Part shown: piece by piece, positions 7,858-15,844 of the stretch
Numbering within the stretch: position 1 is the first letter of the stretch
Layout of the letters: the number at the start of each line of letters is the position of its first letter
Assembly: GCA_002409965.1 (NCBI GenBank)
Contig: DHON01000010.1
Span: 1 to 16,254 of the forward strand
DNA from: Firmicutes bacterium UBA5389
Lineage (GTDB): Bacteria > Bacillota > DTU025
DNA length: 16,254 bases
Direction of reading: 5' to 3'
The notes under the pieces: generated by a model
Told to the model about the DNA's origin: nothing
The model's database searches: none
Seen by the model: the letters and a program-made list of their open reading frames with translations, nothing else
Program-made: the position numbers and the translations under genes

Positions 7858-9534
7858 TTATACGTCTATGACAACGGGAATCACCATCGGGCGCGTGCCG
7901 GTGCGTTCAAAGATGAAGGATGATATGGCGTGCCTCAGCTGATCCTTGAGCGACTGCACTTCGAGGCTTCCCTCGCCGGCGTGGCGAGCGGTGGCCTTCT
8001 CCCCTACCGATCGAATCTCTTCGATGAAGGTCTCGGACTCCTTCACGTAGACGAACCCGCGGGTGACTATCTCTACATCGCCCACGACCATGTTCCGCCC
8101 GCGGTCGGCTGCGACAACCGCCACGACGATACCATCCTCTGCCAACAGCCTTCTGTCGCGCAACACCACATTGCCCACAGTGCCCACGGAGAAACCATCT
8201 ACTAGGAGATGCCCCGAGGTAACGCGCCCGACGACATGCGCCGAATCGCGGCTGAACTCCATCACATCGCCGAGTTCGGGAATGAGTATGTTCGACCTGG
8301 GCATCCCGAGATCCTGAGCGATCCTGGCGTGTTTGACCAAGTGTCGGTACTCGCCGTGCACCGGCACAAAGTACTCGGGCCTGACCACATTCAGCATCAG
8401 CTTGAGCTCTTCCTGGCTGGCATGCCCGGAAACGTGGAACCCGGAAAAAGCATCGTATATGACCTCTGCCCCCTGTTTGAAGAGGCGGTTGATGGTGGAG
8501 CCTATCATCCGTTCATTGCCTGGAATAGTGCTGGCGGAGATGATCACAGTATCGCCGGGCATGATCGATATCTTCCTGTGGTCAGCCATGGCCATGCGGG
8601 TCAGGGCCGACATAGGCTCTCCCTGACTGCCGGTGGTGATTATCACCGCCCGGTTCGACGGCATCGAGTCCAGCGTATCCAAGTCCACCAAAGTGCCCGG
8701 CTCAACGTGCAGATACCCCAGGTCCAGGCCGAGTCGGACGTTATTCTCCATGCTGCGACCCACTATCGCAACCCTGCGGCCCGATTCCGCGGCCGCATCG
8801 AACACCTGCTGTATTCGCTCAATGTGCGATGCAAACGTGGTCACGAAAATCCTGCTCGGAGCATCGCGAAACTCGTCGCGGAAAAGGTCGCCCACCACTC
8901 GCTCGGACATTGTGTAGCCCGGCCTGTCGGCGTTGGTGGAGTCAGACAGCATAACCAGCACACCGCGGGCGCCCAAGTCCGCGAAGCGTCGGATATCCAT
9001 GACCCGCCCATCCACTGGGGTCTGATCGAACTTGAAGTCGGCCGTATGGATGATCATCCCTGCCGGGGTATCTATGGCCAGAGCCACGCAGTCGGCAATG
9101 GAGTGGCTGACATGGATGAACTCCACGCCGAGATTGCCCAGGCGTATCGAGTCGCCCGCCTTCACAACGTGCGCGTACGACTGCAGCCTGAGTCCGTGCT
9201 CCTTCAGCCTCGACTCCACAAGCGCCAGAGTGAGGCGGGTGCCGTAAACCGGCACATTGCAGTTGAGCCTTTTGAGCACGTACGGAAGCGCTCCGATGTG
9301 GTCTTCGTGCCCATGCGTGAGCACGATTCCGCGGATGCGTTCGCGGTTCTCTTCCAGGTAAGTCACATCGGGTATTACCAAGTCTACACCGAACATGTCC
9401 TCGTCCGGGAACATCAGCCCAGAGTCCACGACGATGATGTCGGAGCCGTATTCGACCACGAGCATGTTCTTGCCAATCTCGCCAATCCCGCCCAGCGGAA
9501 TCAGACGAACCGGATCAATCTTTCTTGATGACAC
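7858..9534 (-). CDS. rnj: Ribonuclease J
   Basis: This metallo-beta-lactamase/beta-CASP nuclease has 5'-3' exonuclease and endonuclease activity and is a main enzyme of mRNA turnover and rRNA maturation in Bacillota. The 558-residue length is standard. The metal motif LTHGHEDHIGALPYV is at residues 72-86 (His74, His76, Asp78, His79). Further metal and beta-CASP residues are seen in HVSHS, HTADFKFD, SGHAS and VPVHGEY, and a C-terminal domain of about 100 residues follows. I chose the GTG at 9534 with GAGGTG 12 bases upstream. It has its own promoter in the 105-base gap behind the ECF transporter gene. I cannot tell the J1 from the J2 paralogue. Linkage to tepA and ylzJ is common in Bacillota. 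Confidence 0.96.
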   Translation of the reverse strand: MSSRKIDPVRLIPLGGIGEIGKNMLVVEYGSDIIVVDSGLMFPDEDMFGVDLVIPDVTYLEENRERIRGIVLTHGHEDHIGALPYVLKRLNCNVPVYGTRLTLALVESRLKEHGLRLQSYAHVVKAGDSIRLGNLGVEFIHVSHSIADCVALAIDTPAGMIIHTADFKFDQTPVDGRVMDIRRFADLGARGVLVMLSDSTNADRPGYTMSERVVGDLFRDEFRDAPSRIFVTTFASHIERIQQVFDAAAESGRRVAIVGRSMENNVRLGLDLGYLHVEPGTLVDLDTLDSMPSNRAVIITTGSQGEPMSALTRMAMADHRKISIMPGDTVIISASTIPGNERMIGSTINRLFKQGAEVIYDAFSGFHVSGHASQEELKLMLNVVRPEYFVPVHGEYRHLVKHARIAQDLGMPRSNILIPELGDVMEFSRDSAHVVGRVTSGHLLVDGFSVGTVGNVVLRDRRLLAEDGIVVAVVAADRGRNMVVGDVEIVTRGFVYVKESETFIEEIRSVGEKATARHAGEGSLEVQSLKDQLRHAISSFIFERTGTRPMVIPVVIDV

Positions 9535-9559
9535 TATCTAGAATAGCACCTCGCTGCCT

Positions 9560-9577
9560 GAAGTTTGTTCAAACCTC
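9560..9577 (-). promoter_or_regulatory. Palindrome at the RNase J transcription start
   Basis: GTTTG TT CAAAC (9563-9574) is an inverted repeat. It extends by two more pairs at each side across one mismatch (9560-9577). It begins five bases downstream of the -10 box and so covers the likely transcription start. It could be an operator or a hairpin at the 5' end of the mRNA. The arms are short, so chance cannot be excluded. Confidence 0.35.
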
Positions 9578-9581
9578 AAAG

Positions 9582-9611
9582 ATTATACACCAATGGCTGG
9601 ACACCAGTAAA
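9582..9611 (-). promoter_or_regulatory. Sigma-A type promoter of the RNase J gene
   Basis: On the minus strand a perfect -10 box TATAAT (9582-9587) lies 18 bases downstream of a fair -35 box TTTACT (9606-9611, four of six consensus bases). Transcription would begin near 9575, about 40 bases before the RNase J GTG. It is the best promoter match I found among the gene gaps. Confidence 0.65.
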
Positions 9612-9639
9612 GACCTGGTCTGTACGTTCACCAGCGGCG

Positions 9640-10149
9640 TCAGGCCCTATGCATCGCTCGGGTCACGGCGAGCACGATCGGAGTGAGGAGCACCGCCGCG
9701 ACCAGAGCCTCAGGCCCTCCCTGCATGATCGCGATGGCAAGAGCGCCTGTCTTGCCTGCCAGCGGGATATAGCCAAACAGCACGGCCAGAGCCAGTGTGC
9801 CCGCGGTGTTCGCCAGACTGCCGACTGCCGCCGCCAGCGGCAGGCCCCACGTCCTTCTGCGAAGGCCCGAATAGACCCAGAAGGCCATCGGCCCCATTAG
9901 CAGCCTGGCCGGTATCACTACGCGCAAGTCGCCCATGAACCGGAGTGTCGTCAGCCCAAAGATCAAGCCCACAGCTGCGCCCACGACTGGGCCGCCGAGA
10001 ATCCCCGCCAGAACGACGGGCAGATGCATGAGGGTGGCCGCCCCTGCCGGGGTAGCAACTGGGATAAATCCCAGCCCTGTAGTGCCCAACACAACAGTGA
10101 TAGCGCCAAGCACTCCCGCGATGGTGATCTGTTCCGTTTTCAGTTTCAA
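9640..10149 (-). CDS. ECF transporter S component, substrate unknown
   Basis: This 169-residue, very hydrophobic protein has five to six predicted spans and the layout of substrate-binding S subunits of energy-coupling-factor transporters. The N-terminus MKLKTEQITIAGVLGAIT, a small-residue-rich loop with TPAGAATLMHLPVVLAG (about 34-50), and GGPVVGAAVGLIFGL after it are typical. Such proteins bring in vitamins or similar compounds with a shared EcfA/A'/T module, which is not in this window. The start is TTG at 10149, supported by GGAGGTG 8 bases upstream. It lies behind the eno/peptidase-remnant region and before the RNase J promoter. I saw no recognisable vitamin riboswitch in the roughly 100 bases upstream, so the substrate cannot be assigned; pantothenate-type or other S proteins are all possible. 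Confidence 0.8.
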   Translation of the reverse strand: MKLKTEQITIAGVLGAITVVLGTTGLGFIPVATPAGAATLMHLPVVLAGILGGPVVGAAVGLIFGLTTLRFMGDLRVVIPARLLMGPMAFWVYSGLRRRTWGLPLAAAVGSLANTAGTLALAVLFGYIPLAGKTGALAIAIMQGGPEALVAAVLLTPIVLAVTRAMHRA

Positions 10150-10192
10150 ACCAAGTGCACCTCCGTTCCAGCCCCTTCCGGGTGCCGGACGA

Positions 10193-10443
10193 CTATTGGT
10201 GTATGGACAGGCGCCCTCGCCATCCCAGCAATGCCGCGCCGATCTCGGTCATCTCCGATCCGAGTCGTCGCCCGACAGCCGCTTCTCCCCCGTCGACAGG
10301 CAGAACACCGTGTCGCCGTTGTACATCGTGTGCGCCGGGATGATCGCCCGCGCCAGCCCGTCTTGGGCCATCTGGGCGACCTTGTTTGCGCCTTCCTTGT
10401 CTAGCATAGCATCTGTGGCCACAACTGCAACAGTGGTATTCAT
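10193..10443 (-). pseudogene. C-terminal remnant of an S58 (DmpA/P1) aminopeptidase
   Basis: From an ATG at 10443 the frame reads MNTTVAVVATDAMLDKEG, then NKVAQMAQDGLARAI and AHTMYNGDTVFCLSTGEK, and stops at 10249. This matches the C-terminal part of the L-aminopeptidase/D-esterase (DmpA, P1, family S58) proteins. The expected last segment (SEMTEIGAALLGW) appears in another frame and ends at 10193, so a frameshift lies near 10255-10265. Only about 85 residues of a family usually longer than 300 remain, and the part with the autoprocessing serine is absent. The homology begins about 18 bases after the eno stop codon. It is most likely debris of a deleted gene. Expression of the 64-codon open frame is possible but has no clear SD. 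Confidence 0.7.
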
Positions 10444-10460
10444 ACCGAGTCCGCACGAAG

Positions 10461-11756
10461 CTAGCCCCGAGCGCGCCTGATCGAGTAGAATGCGTCCATG
10501 CCGGCGTACATGCCGGCATCGCCCAGCAGATCTTCGATCCTGAGGAGCTGGTTGTACTTGGCCACGCGGTCGGTGCGGCACGGTGCGCCCGACTTGATCT
10601 GCCCAGCGTTCACAGCCACGGCGATGTCGGCTATGGTGGTGTCTTCCGTCTCGCCGGACCGGTGCGAGATCACCGCCGTGTAACCGGCCCGCTTGGCCGT
10701 TTCGATGGCATCCAGCGTCTCGGAGAGCGTGCCGATCTGGTTGACCTTTATCAAAACGGAGTTGGCCACGCCGCGCTGAATCGCCTGTTCGATCCGCTCG
10801 ACATTGGTGACGAGAAGGTCGTCGCCCACAAGCTGGACTCGGTCGCCCAGCCGCCGAGTGGCCGTCCCCCAGCCCTCCCAATCATCCTCCGCCAGCCCGT
10901 CCTCGATGGAGATGATGGGGTACTTGCTGACCAGGGCCTCATAGAAATCCACGAGACCAGCCGAATCGAGCTCCTTCCCCTCACTCGCAAGCACGTACTT
11001 GCCGTCTCGCCACAGCTCGCTCGCCGCGACGTCAAGCGCTACGAACACGTCTTTGCCCGGCACGAAACCGGCCTTCTCGATGGCCTCGACCACCACAGCG
11101 ATGGCCTTCTCATTGGAGTCGAGGTCAGGAGCGAATCCTCCCTCATCCCCCACGCCCGCCGAAAGGCCGCGCTTTTTCAGCACCGCCTTGAGCGCGTGAT
11201 AGATCTCGGCTCCAGTGCGCAGGGCATCCGCGAAACTGTCGGCGCCCACGGGCACGATCATGAACTCCTGGATATCGACGTTGTTGTCGGCATGCTTGCC
11301 GCCGTTTAGGATGTTCATCATCGGCACCGGCAGGGTGCGGGCGCCGACTCCGCCTAGATACTGGTAGAGCGGCAGGCCTGTATACTCCGCTGCGGCGCGG
11401 GCCACAGCCAGCGACACCCCGAGTATGGCGTTGGCCCCCAGCTTGGCCTTGTTCGGCGTTCCATCCAGCTCTATCATGGTGAGGTCGATAAGGGTCTGCT
11501 CTCGGGCGTCCATGCCCGCTATCTCATCCGCGATCCTATCGTTCACGTTGTCGACGGCTTTCCTCACCCCACGCCCGAGGTACCGACCGCGATCCCCATC
11601 CCGCAATTCCAGCGCCTCGTGCTGGCCGGTGGACGCGCCCGAAGGCACACACGCCCTGCCTACCGTTTCGTCGGACAGCGTCACTTCCACCTCGACTGTG
11701 GGATTGCCTCTGGAGTCAAGTATCTCGCGCGCATAGACATCAGTGATTATCGACAT
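10461..11756 (-). CDS. eno: Enolase
   Basis: Enolase converts 2-phosphoglycerate to phosphoenolpyruvate in the cytoplasm; it needs Mg2+ and in many bacteria also takes part in the RNA degradosome. The 431-residue length is normal. Family motifs are all present: REILDSRGNPTVEVEV at the N-terminus, ASTGQHEALELRD, SIEDGLAEDDWEGW, the catalytic-Lys region LIKVNQIGTLSE, and SHRSGETEDTTIADIAVA with GAPCRTDRVAKYNQLLRIE near the end. The ATG start at 11756 is fixed by the conserved N-terminus. It lies 44 bases after tpiA, and no good SD is next to it; the nearest (AAGGGAG) is 28 bases upstream behind a hairpin. This is the last intact gene of the glycolytic operon. Confidence 0.98.
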   Translation of the reverse strand: MSIITDVYAREILDSRGNPTVEVEVTLSDETVGRACVPSGASTGQHEALELRDGDRGRYLGRGVRKAVDNVNDRIADEIAGMDAREQTLIDLTMIELDGTPNKAKLGANAILGVSLAVARAAAEYTGLPLYQYLGGVGARTLPVPMMNILNGGKHADNNVDIQEFMIVPVGADSFADALRTGAEIYHALKAVLKKRGLSAGVGDEGGFAPDLDSNEKAIAVVVEAIEKAGFVPGKDVFVALDVAASELWRDGKYVLASEGKELDSAGLVDFYEALVSKYPIISIEDGLAEDDWEGWGTATRRLGDRVQLVGDDLLVTNVERIEQAIQRGVANSVLIKVNQIGTLSETLDAIETAKRAGYTAVISHRSGETEDTTIADIAVAVNAGQIKSGAPCRTDRVAKYNQLLRIEDLLGDAGMYAGMDAFYSIRRARG

Positions 11757-11800
11757 GTCTAGTCGGCGGCACGCGCCGCCTGTGCTCCCTTCTCACCTGC
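11757..11800 (-). promoter_or_regulatory. Hairpin between the SD and start codon of eno
   Basis: In the 44-base tpiA-eno gap the mRNA reads AGGTGAGAAGGGAG, then the perfect inverted repeat GGCGGC-GCGU-GCCGCC (11765-11780), then GACUAGAC and the AUG. Without folding, the SD-to-AUG distance is 28 bases, too far for normal initiation. With the hairpin folded it drops to about 12 unpaired bases. The repeat is seen directly; a bridging role is inferred. Confidence 0.5.
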
Positions 11801-12568
11801 TTATTTCTTAGCGCCTATCGCGGCATCGATGATCCCTGCGAAGTCGCACGCTGTCAGGCTGGCCCCGCCAACCAGCGCCCCGTCTATTTCCGACTGCCCG
11901 GCAAACTCAGCCATGTTAGAAGGCTTCACGCTGCCCCCGTACTGAATCCTCACCGCCGCGCTCACCCCATCGGAGTACAGCCCCGACAGCGTACGCCTGA
12001 TTGCCCCGGCAACCTCATTGGCGTCCTCTCCTGTAGACGCGCGTCCCGTACCGATTGCCCAGATGGGCTCATACGCCACGACGATTCGCCCTGCCTCGGC
12101 GGCGGGCACGCCCGCGAAAGCCCCTTCTACCTGCTTCTGCACCACGTCAGCGGTGAGGCCCTGTTCGCGCTGGGCAAAGCTCTCCCCCACACATACTATG
12201 GGAAGCAAACCCGCTGCCAATGCCGCTTTGACCTTGCGATTGACGGCATCGTTCGTCTCGCCGAACATGGCCCTCCGTTCAGAGTGGCCCACAACTACCC
12301 ACCGGCACCCGGCGTCGACCAACATCTCACAGGAAACCTCGCCTGTGAACGCGCCCTTCGGCTCCCAGTGCACATCCTGCGCGCCGACTTCGATCCCAGA
12401 CCCGCCAACGCAGCCCGCCACGGCGTGAATCGCCGTAAACGGCGGACACAGCACCACCTGGCACCCATCGAACTTGGCCGCCTCATCGGCCAGCTCACGC
12501 GCGAGCGCGGCCGCTTCAGGAATCGTCTTGTGCATCTTCCAGTTGCCTGCTACTATTGGTCGCCTCAC
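11801..12568 (-). CDS. tpiA: Triosephosphate isomerase
   Basis: The enzyme interconverts dihydroxyacetone phosphate and glyceraldehyde 3-phosphate in the cytoplasm. The 255-residue sequence has every active-site element: AGNWKMHK (Lys11), VVGHSERRAMFGE (His95), VAYEPIWAIGTG (Glu167 and the closing loop), and the phosphate-binding IQYGGSVKPSNM and GALVGGASL. The start is GTG at 12568 with GGAGGTG 6 bases upstream. It overlaps the pgk stop by four bases (GTGA), a sign of translational coupling. The identification is secure. Confidence 0.98.
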   Translation of the reverse strand: MRRPIVAGNWKMHKTIPEAAALARELADEAAKFDGCQVVLCPPFTAIHAVAGCVGGSGIEVGAQDVHWEPKGAFTGEVSCEMLVDAGCRWVVVGHSERRAMFGETNDAVNRKVKAALAAGLLPIVCVGESFAQREQGLTADVVQKQVEGAFAGVPAAEAGRIVVAYEPIWAIGTGRASTGEDANEVAGAIRRTLSGLYSDGVSAAVRIQYGGSVKPSNMAEFAGQSEIDGALVGGASLTACDFAGIIDAAIGAKK

Positions 12569-13776
12569 TCCGACACCTCCAGATCTGCCCTATCTCTATC
12601 GACTAGCGCCGCCACTCCGGGCAGCACCCGTCCTTCCAGAAACTCCAGCGACGCGCCGCCGCCCGTCGACACGTGCGTCATCTTGTCAGCCAAGCCCAAC
12701 TGCTCGCACGCCGCCGCGGAATCACCGCCTCCCACGATCGTCACCGCGCCCGATGATGCCAGCGCCTCTGCCAAGCCGCGTGTGCCCGAGGCGAACGCCT
12801 CCATCTCGAACACGCCCATTGGACCGTTCCACACCACAGTGCCGGCCTCTCGCACTATGCCGGAGAATCTCTCAGTCGTAGCCGGACCGATGTCGAGGCC
12901 CATCCAATCAGCGGGAATCGCGTCGACTCCGACCACCCTATGCGGCGAGCCTGCTTCGAACCGCTCGGCCGCTACAACGTCTACAGGAAGCTCGAACCGG
13001 ACACCCCTCAAGCGCGCCTCGGCCATGGCCTCCCGGGCGTAGTCCAACCTCTGGGCGTCCACCAGCGACTTGCCCACCTCGTGGCCCTGAGCCTTCAGGA
13101 ACGTGAAAGCCATGCCCCCTCCGATCAGCAGCGTGTCCACAATGGCGAGCAGGTTGTCGATGACGCCGATCTTGTCGGCCACCTTGGCCCCGCCCAGAAT
13201 AGCGACGAACGGGCGCCTCGGGTCGGCCAGGGCCTCGCCCATGATCTGTATCTCCTTGCGCATGAGAAACCCGGCAACGCCAGGTATGAACTTGGCTATG
13301 CCTTCTGTAGAGGCGTGCGCCCTGTGGGCCGCGCCAAATGCATCGTTCACGAATATGTCGGCCAGCGAGGCCAGTCGCCGGGCGAACCCCGCATCGTTGG
13401 CCTCCTCCTCCTTGTGAAACCGCACGTTCTCGAGGAGAACCACATCGCCTGGAGCCATAGCGGCAACGGCCGCTTCCACTTCCGGCCCGATGCAGTCGGG
13501 AAGTTTCGGCACACGCCGGCCCAGAAGCGCCGAAAGGCGGTCCGCCACCGGATCCATAACGGCCCCGGGGTCGAACTTGCCCTTGGGTCGCCCAAGGTGA
13601 GATGCCAGTATCACTCTGGCCCCTCGCTTAGTCAGATACTCTATCGTGGGAACCGCGGCAGCGATTCTCCGATCGTCACTTATGTTCCGGTCGGCGTCCA
13701 TAGGCACGTTGAAATCGACGCGCACGAACACGCGCTTGCCGGCTACATCCACGTCCTCCACTGTGAGCTTGCACAA
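12565..13776 (-). CDS. pgk: Phosphoglycerate kinase
   Basis: The enzyme transfers phosphate from 1,3-bisphosphoglycerate to ADP, the first ATP-yielding step of lower glycolysis. The 403-residue length is normal. Visible motifs are VRVDFNVPMD (residues 18-27), SHLGRPKGKFDP (59-70), LLENVRFHKEEE, FVNDAFGAAHRAHAST, and the nucleotide loop GGGDSAAACEQ (about 349-359) followed by HVSTGGGASLEFLEG. The start is TTG at 13776, chosen because AGAGGAG lies 10 bases upstream and overlaps the gapA stop, and because the N-terminus then matches the family (CKLTVEDVDVAGKRV). It is followed by tpiA with a four-base overlap. Confidence 0.98.
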   Translation of the reverse strand: MCKLTVEDVDVAGKRVFVRVDFNVPMDADRNISDDRRIAAAVPTIEYLTKRGARVILASHLGRPKGKFDPGAVMDPVADRLSALLGRRVPKLPDCIGPEVEAAVAAMAPGDVVLLENVRFHKEEEANDAGFARRLASLADIFVNDAFGAAHRAHASTEGIAKFIPGVAGFLMRKEIQIMGEALADPRRPFVAILGGAKVADKIGVIDNLLAIVDTLLIGGGMAFTFLKAQGHEVGKSLVDAQRLDYAREAMAEARLRGVRFELPVDVVAAERFEAGSPHRVVGVDAIPADWMGLDIGPATTERFSGIVREAGTVVWNGPMGVFEMEAFASGTRGLAEALASSGAVTIVGGGDSAAACEQLGLADKMTHVSTGGGASLEFLEGRVLPGVAALVDRDRADLEVSE

Positions 13777-13791
13777 TGCCGGTCAGCTCCT

Positions 13792-14796
13792 CTACAGGGA
13801 CTTCGCGATGTAACTGACCAAGTCTACCACGCGGCTGGAGTAACCCCACTCGTTGTCGTACCAAGCGATCACTTTGACCATGTCGCCGTCGATAACCATA
13901 GTACACAGCCCGTCCACGATAGACGAATGGGGGTTGTGGTTGAAGTCGTGCGACACGAGTTCCTCTTCCGTGTAGTCGAGGATGCCTGCCAGCGGGCCCT
14001 CCGCCGCCGCCCGGAGCGCGTTGTTCACGTCTTGCGCAGTCGCCTTTTTCTTGAGGTCGACTACCAGATCAACAACCGACACATTGGGCGTAGGCACTCT
14101 CATGGCAAACCCGTTCAGCTTGCCCTTAAGCTCCGGCAAGACAAGCGCCACCGCAGACGCCGCGCCTGTAGTGGTAGGTATCATCGACATGCTCGCCGCG
14201 CGGGCGCGCCTGAGGTCAGAGTGGGCCAGATCCAAGATGCGCTGGTCATTAGTGAAGGAGTGGACAGTAGTCATGAGCCCGCGCTCGATCCCGAACGAGT
14301 CCAGCAGCACCTTGGCCACAGGCGCAAGGCAGTTGGTGGTGCAAGAAGCGTTGGAGATGATGTGATGGTTCGCCGGGTCGTACTTGCCCTCGTTGACCCC
14401 CATCACGATGGTTATGTCTTCATTCTTGCCCGGCGCGGAAATGACGACCTTCTTCGCGCCGCCCCTAAGGTGCGCCGAGGCCTTCTCCGTGGACCGAAAG
14501 ACTCCCGTAGACTCCACCACGATGTCTACGCCCAACTCGCCCCAGGGCAGCTTGGACGGGTCCTTCTCCGCGAACACCTTGACCTTTCGGCCTCCCGCTT
14601 CTATGTAACCATCGCCGGCCTTCACGCTGCCCTCGTAGGTGCCGTGTATGGAGTCGTACTTCAGAAGATGCGCATTGGTCTTGGCGTCCACCAGATCATT
14701 GATCGCCACTATCTCTATCTCCGGACGCCCTTCGCCCGCCCTCAACACAAGCCTGCCGATTCTTCCGAAACCATTGATCCCAATCTTGACTGCCAT
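13792..14796 (-). CDS. gapA: Glyceraldehyde-3-phosphate dehydrogenase, NAD type
   Basis: It oxidises glyceraldehyde 3-phosphate to 1,3-bisphosphoglycerate with NAD+. The 334 residues carry the Rossmann motif INGFGRIGRLVLRA (residues 6-20), INDLVDAKTNAHLLKYDS (the acidic residue after Asn33 favours NAD), the catalytic ASCTTNCLAP with Cys152, His179 in TTVHSFT, and WYDNEWGYSSRVVDL near the end. The ATG at 14796 has GCGGGAG three bases upstream, a short spacing. It starts 27 bases after cggR, as expected for a CggR-controlled glycolytic gap gene rather than a gluconeogenic gapB. Pgk follows at once. Confidence 0.98.
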   Translation of the reverse strand: MAVKIGINGFGRIGRLVLRAGEGRPEIEIVAINDLVDAKTNAHLLKYDSIHGTYEGSVKAGDGYIEAGGRKVKVFAEKDPSKLPWGELGVDIVVESTGVFRSTEKASAHLRGGAKKVVISAPGKNEDITIVMGVNEGKYDPANHHIISNASCTTNCLAPVAKVLLDSFGIERGLMTTVHSFTNDQRILDLAHSDLRRARAASMSMIPTTTGAASAVALVLPELKGKLNGFAMRVPTPNVSVVDLVVDLKKKATAQDVNNALRAAAEGPLAGILDYTEEELVSHDFNHNPHSSIVDGLCTMVIDGDMVKVIAWYDNEWGYSSRVVDLVSYIAKSL

Positions 14797-14823
14797 CTGC
14801 TCCCGCCTGCAGCGCGGCGGGGT

Positions 14824-15843
14824 TCACCTCCCTGATTCGTGTTTGATCCCGTGTGCCGCTCCTTCGTCTGTGACGACGATATGCGAAAACCCGTTCCGCA
14901 ACACAGCCTCCAGCGCCCGGGCTTTGCTCGACCCGCCCCCAACGCATATCACGGTGGGCACTGACGAGAGTTCCGCCAAGCGCAGGCCGAGGCTTGAGGT
15001 CGTGTAGACCACCTCTCCGGCGGAGTTGAAGTAGAAGCCGAAAGACTCCCCCACAGCTCCCAGCTGCTGGATGTGGGCGATCTCCGACTCCGACAGGTTA
15101 CGCCGCCGCGCCATTTCCAAAGCCGTCCCGACACCGTGCACAACCACGCGAGCCCGCCGGATTGTGTCAATCACTTGCTTGATTCGGGGTTCCTCGCGGA
15201 CGCTCGCAGCCGATTCGCGACCCAGATCATCGGGGAGGTTAAGAAGCCTGTAGCTCCCCCCGAGTCTCTTGGCCAAAGACGCCGCTACCGTATCGGCCTG
15301 CTTCTCCACGTCTTCCCCCAGACCGCCGCGGGCAGGCACAACCACCACATCGCGCGTGCCGCGCAGGGGAAGCGCCTCTGCAGCCAGAGCCGCCATAGTA
15401 GTTCCGCCCGTCACAGCCACCACATCGCCGTCGGAGATCACGTCCCTGAGCTGAGCCGCGCCCGACCGGGCGATCTCCCTCTTGACCGCATCGTCCAAGT
15501 CAGAGTCGCCGGCGACCACCACGGCCTGATCCACACCAAACTCCAGCTCCAACAGGTTCTCCAGTTCGCCGGTGCCTATGAGCAAGCGTACGTACTCAGC
15601 CAGTCCCCACAGGATATCCTCCCCATCTCTAGCAAGCCGGATGCCGTCCGGGTCCACCGTAATCAGACCCGCCTCCCGAAGCACACCCTCCTCGCGCCTA
15701 ACAGCGCGTTCGGTCTGCCCGATGCGCTGGGAAAGAGCTCTGCGCCCGATCGGCTGGGAATCCGACACATGCCGCAGGATGTTGTGTCTGAGCACAATCC
15801 GCTCGGTCAGTTCCGGCGCTATCCGACGCTGAACGGCAGCCAT
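14824..15843 (-). CDS. cggR: Central glycolytic genes regulator CggR
   Basis: This is a transcriptional repressor of the SorC/DeoR family that controls the gapA operon and, in B. subtilis, responds to fructose 1,6-bisphosphate. The 339-residue length matches CggR (about 340). A winged HTH spans about residues 13-70 (RHNILRHVSDSQPIGRRALSQ, then TERAVRREEGVLREAGL). The sugar-phosphate domain spans about 90-335, with TGGTTMAALA (145-154), HGVGTALEMARRR and VICVGGGSSKARALEAVL (298-315). I chose the ATG at 15843 because alignment to the CggR N-terminus begins there. SD support is weak: AGGGAG is 16 bases away. In-frame GTG codons at 15861 and 15915 are alternatives. Its place directly before gapA confirms the function. 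A repeat resembling its operator lies just upstream. Confidence 0.93.
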   Translation of the reverse strand: MAAVQRRIAPELTERIVLRHNILRHVSDSQPIGRRALSQRIGQTERAVRREEGVLREAGLITVDPDGIRLARDGEDILWGLAEYVRLLIGTGELENLLELEFGVDQAVVVAGDSDLDDAVKREIARSGAAQLRDVISDGDVVAVTGGTTMAALAAEALPLRGTRDVVVVPARGGLGEDVEKQADTVAASLAKRLGGSYRLLNLPDDLGRESAASVREEPRIKQVIDTIRRARVVVHGVGTALEMARRRNLSESEIAHIQQLGAVGESFGFYFNSAGEVVYTTSSLGLRLAELSSVPTVICVGGGSSKARALEAVLRNGFSHIVVTDEGAAHGIKHESGR

Positions 15844-15844
15844 G

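Noticed and set aside
8209..9528. Plus-strand open frame of 439 codons
   Set aside because: It is fully antisense to RNase J, whose motifs are unmistakable.
9600..9639. Short inverted repeat ACCAG/CTGGT as a terminator for the ECF gene
   Set aside because: The arms are only five bases and no T-run follows; it overlaps the -35 box of the RNase J promoter.
10150..10248. Vitamin riboswitch upstream of the ECF transporter gene
   Set aside because: The only structure seen is a five-base hairpin (TCCGG/CCGGA at 10177-10189); no known riboswitch core could be matched.
10249..10881. Long frame through the 3' part of eno into the peptidase remnant
   Set aside because: The eno part is an out-of-frame shadow; only the last 64 codons after the eno stop show family similarity.
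12940..14835. Plus-strand open frame of 631 codons
   Set aside because: It lies antisense to pgk and gapA, both of which are certain, and its sequence resembles no protein. GC-rich codon bias keeps the opposite frame open.
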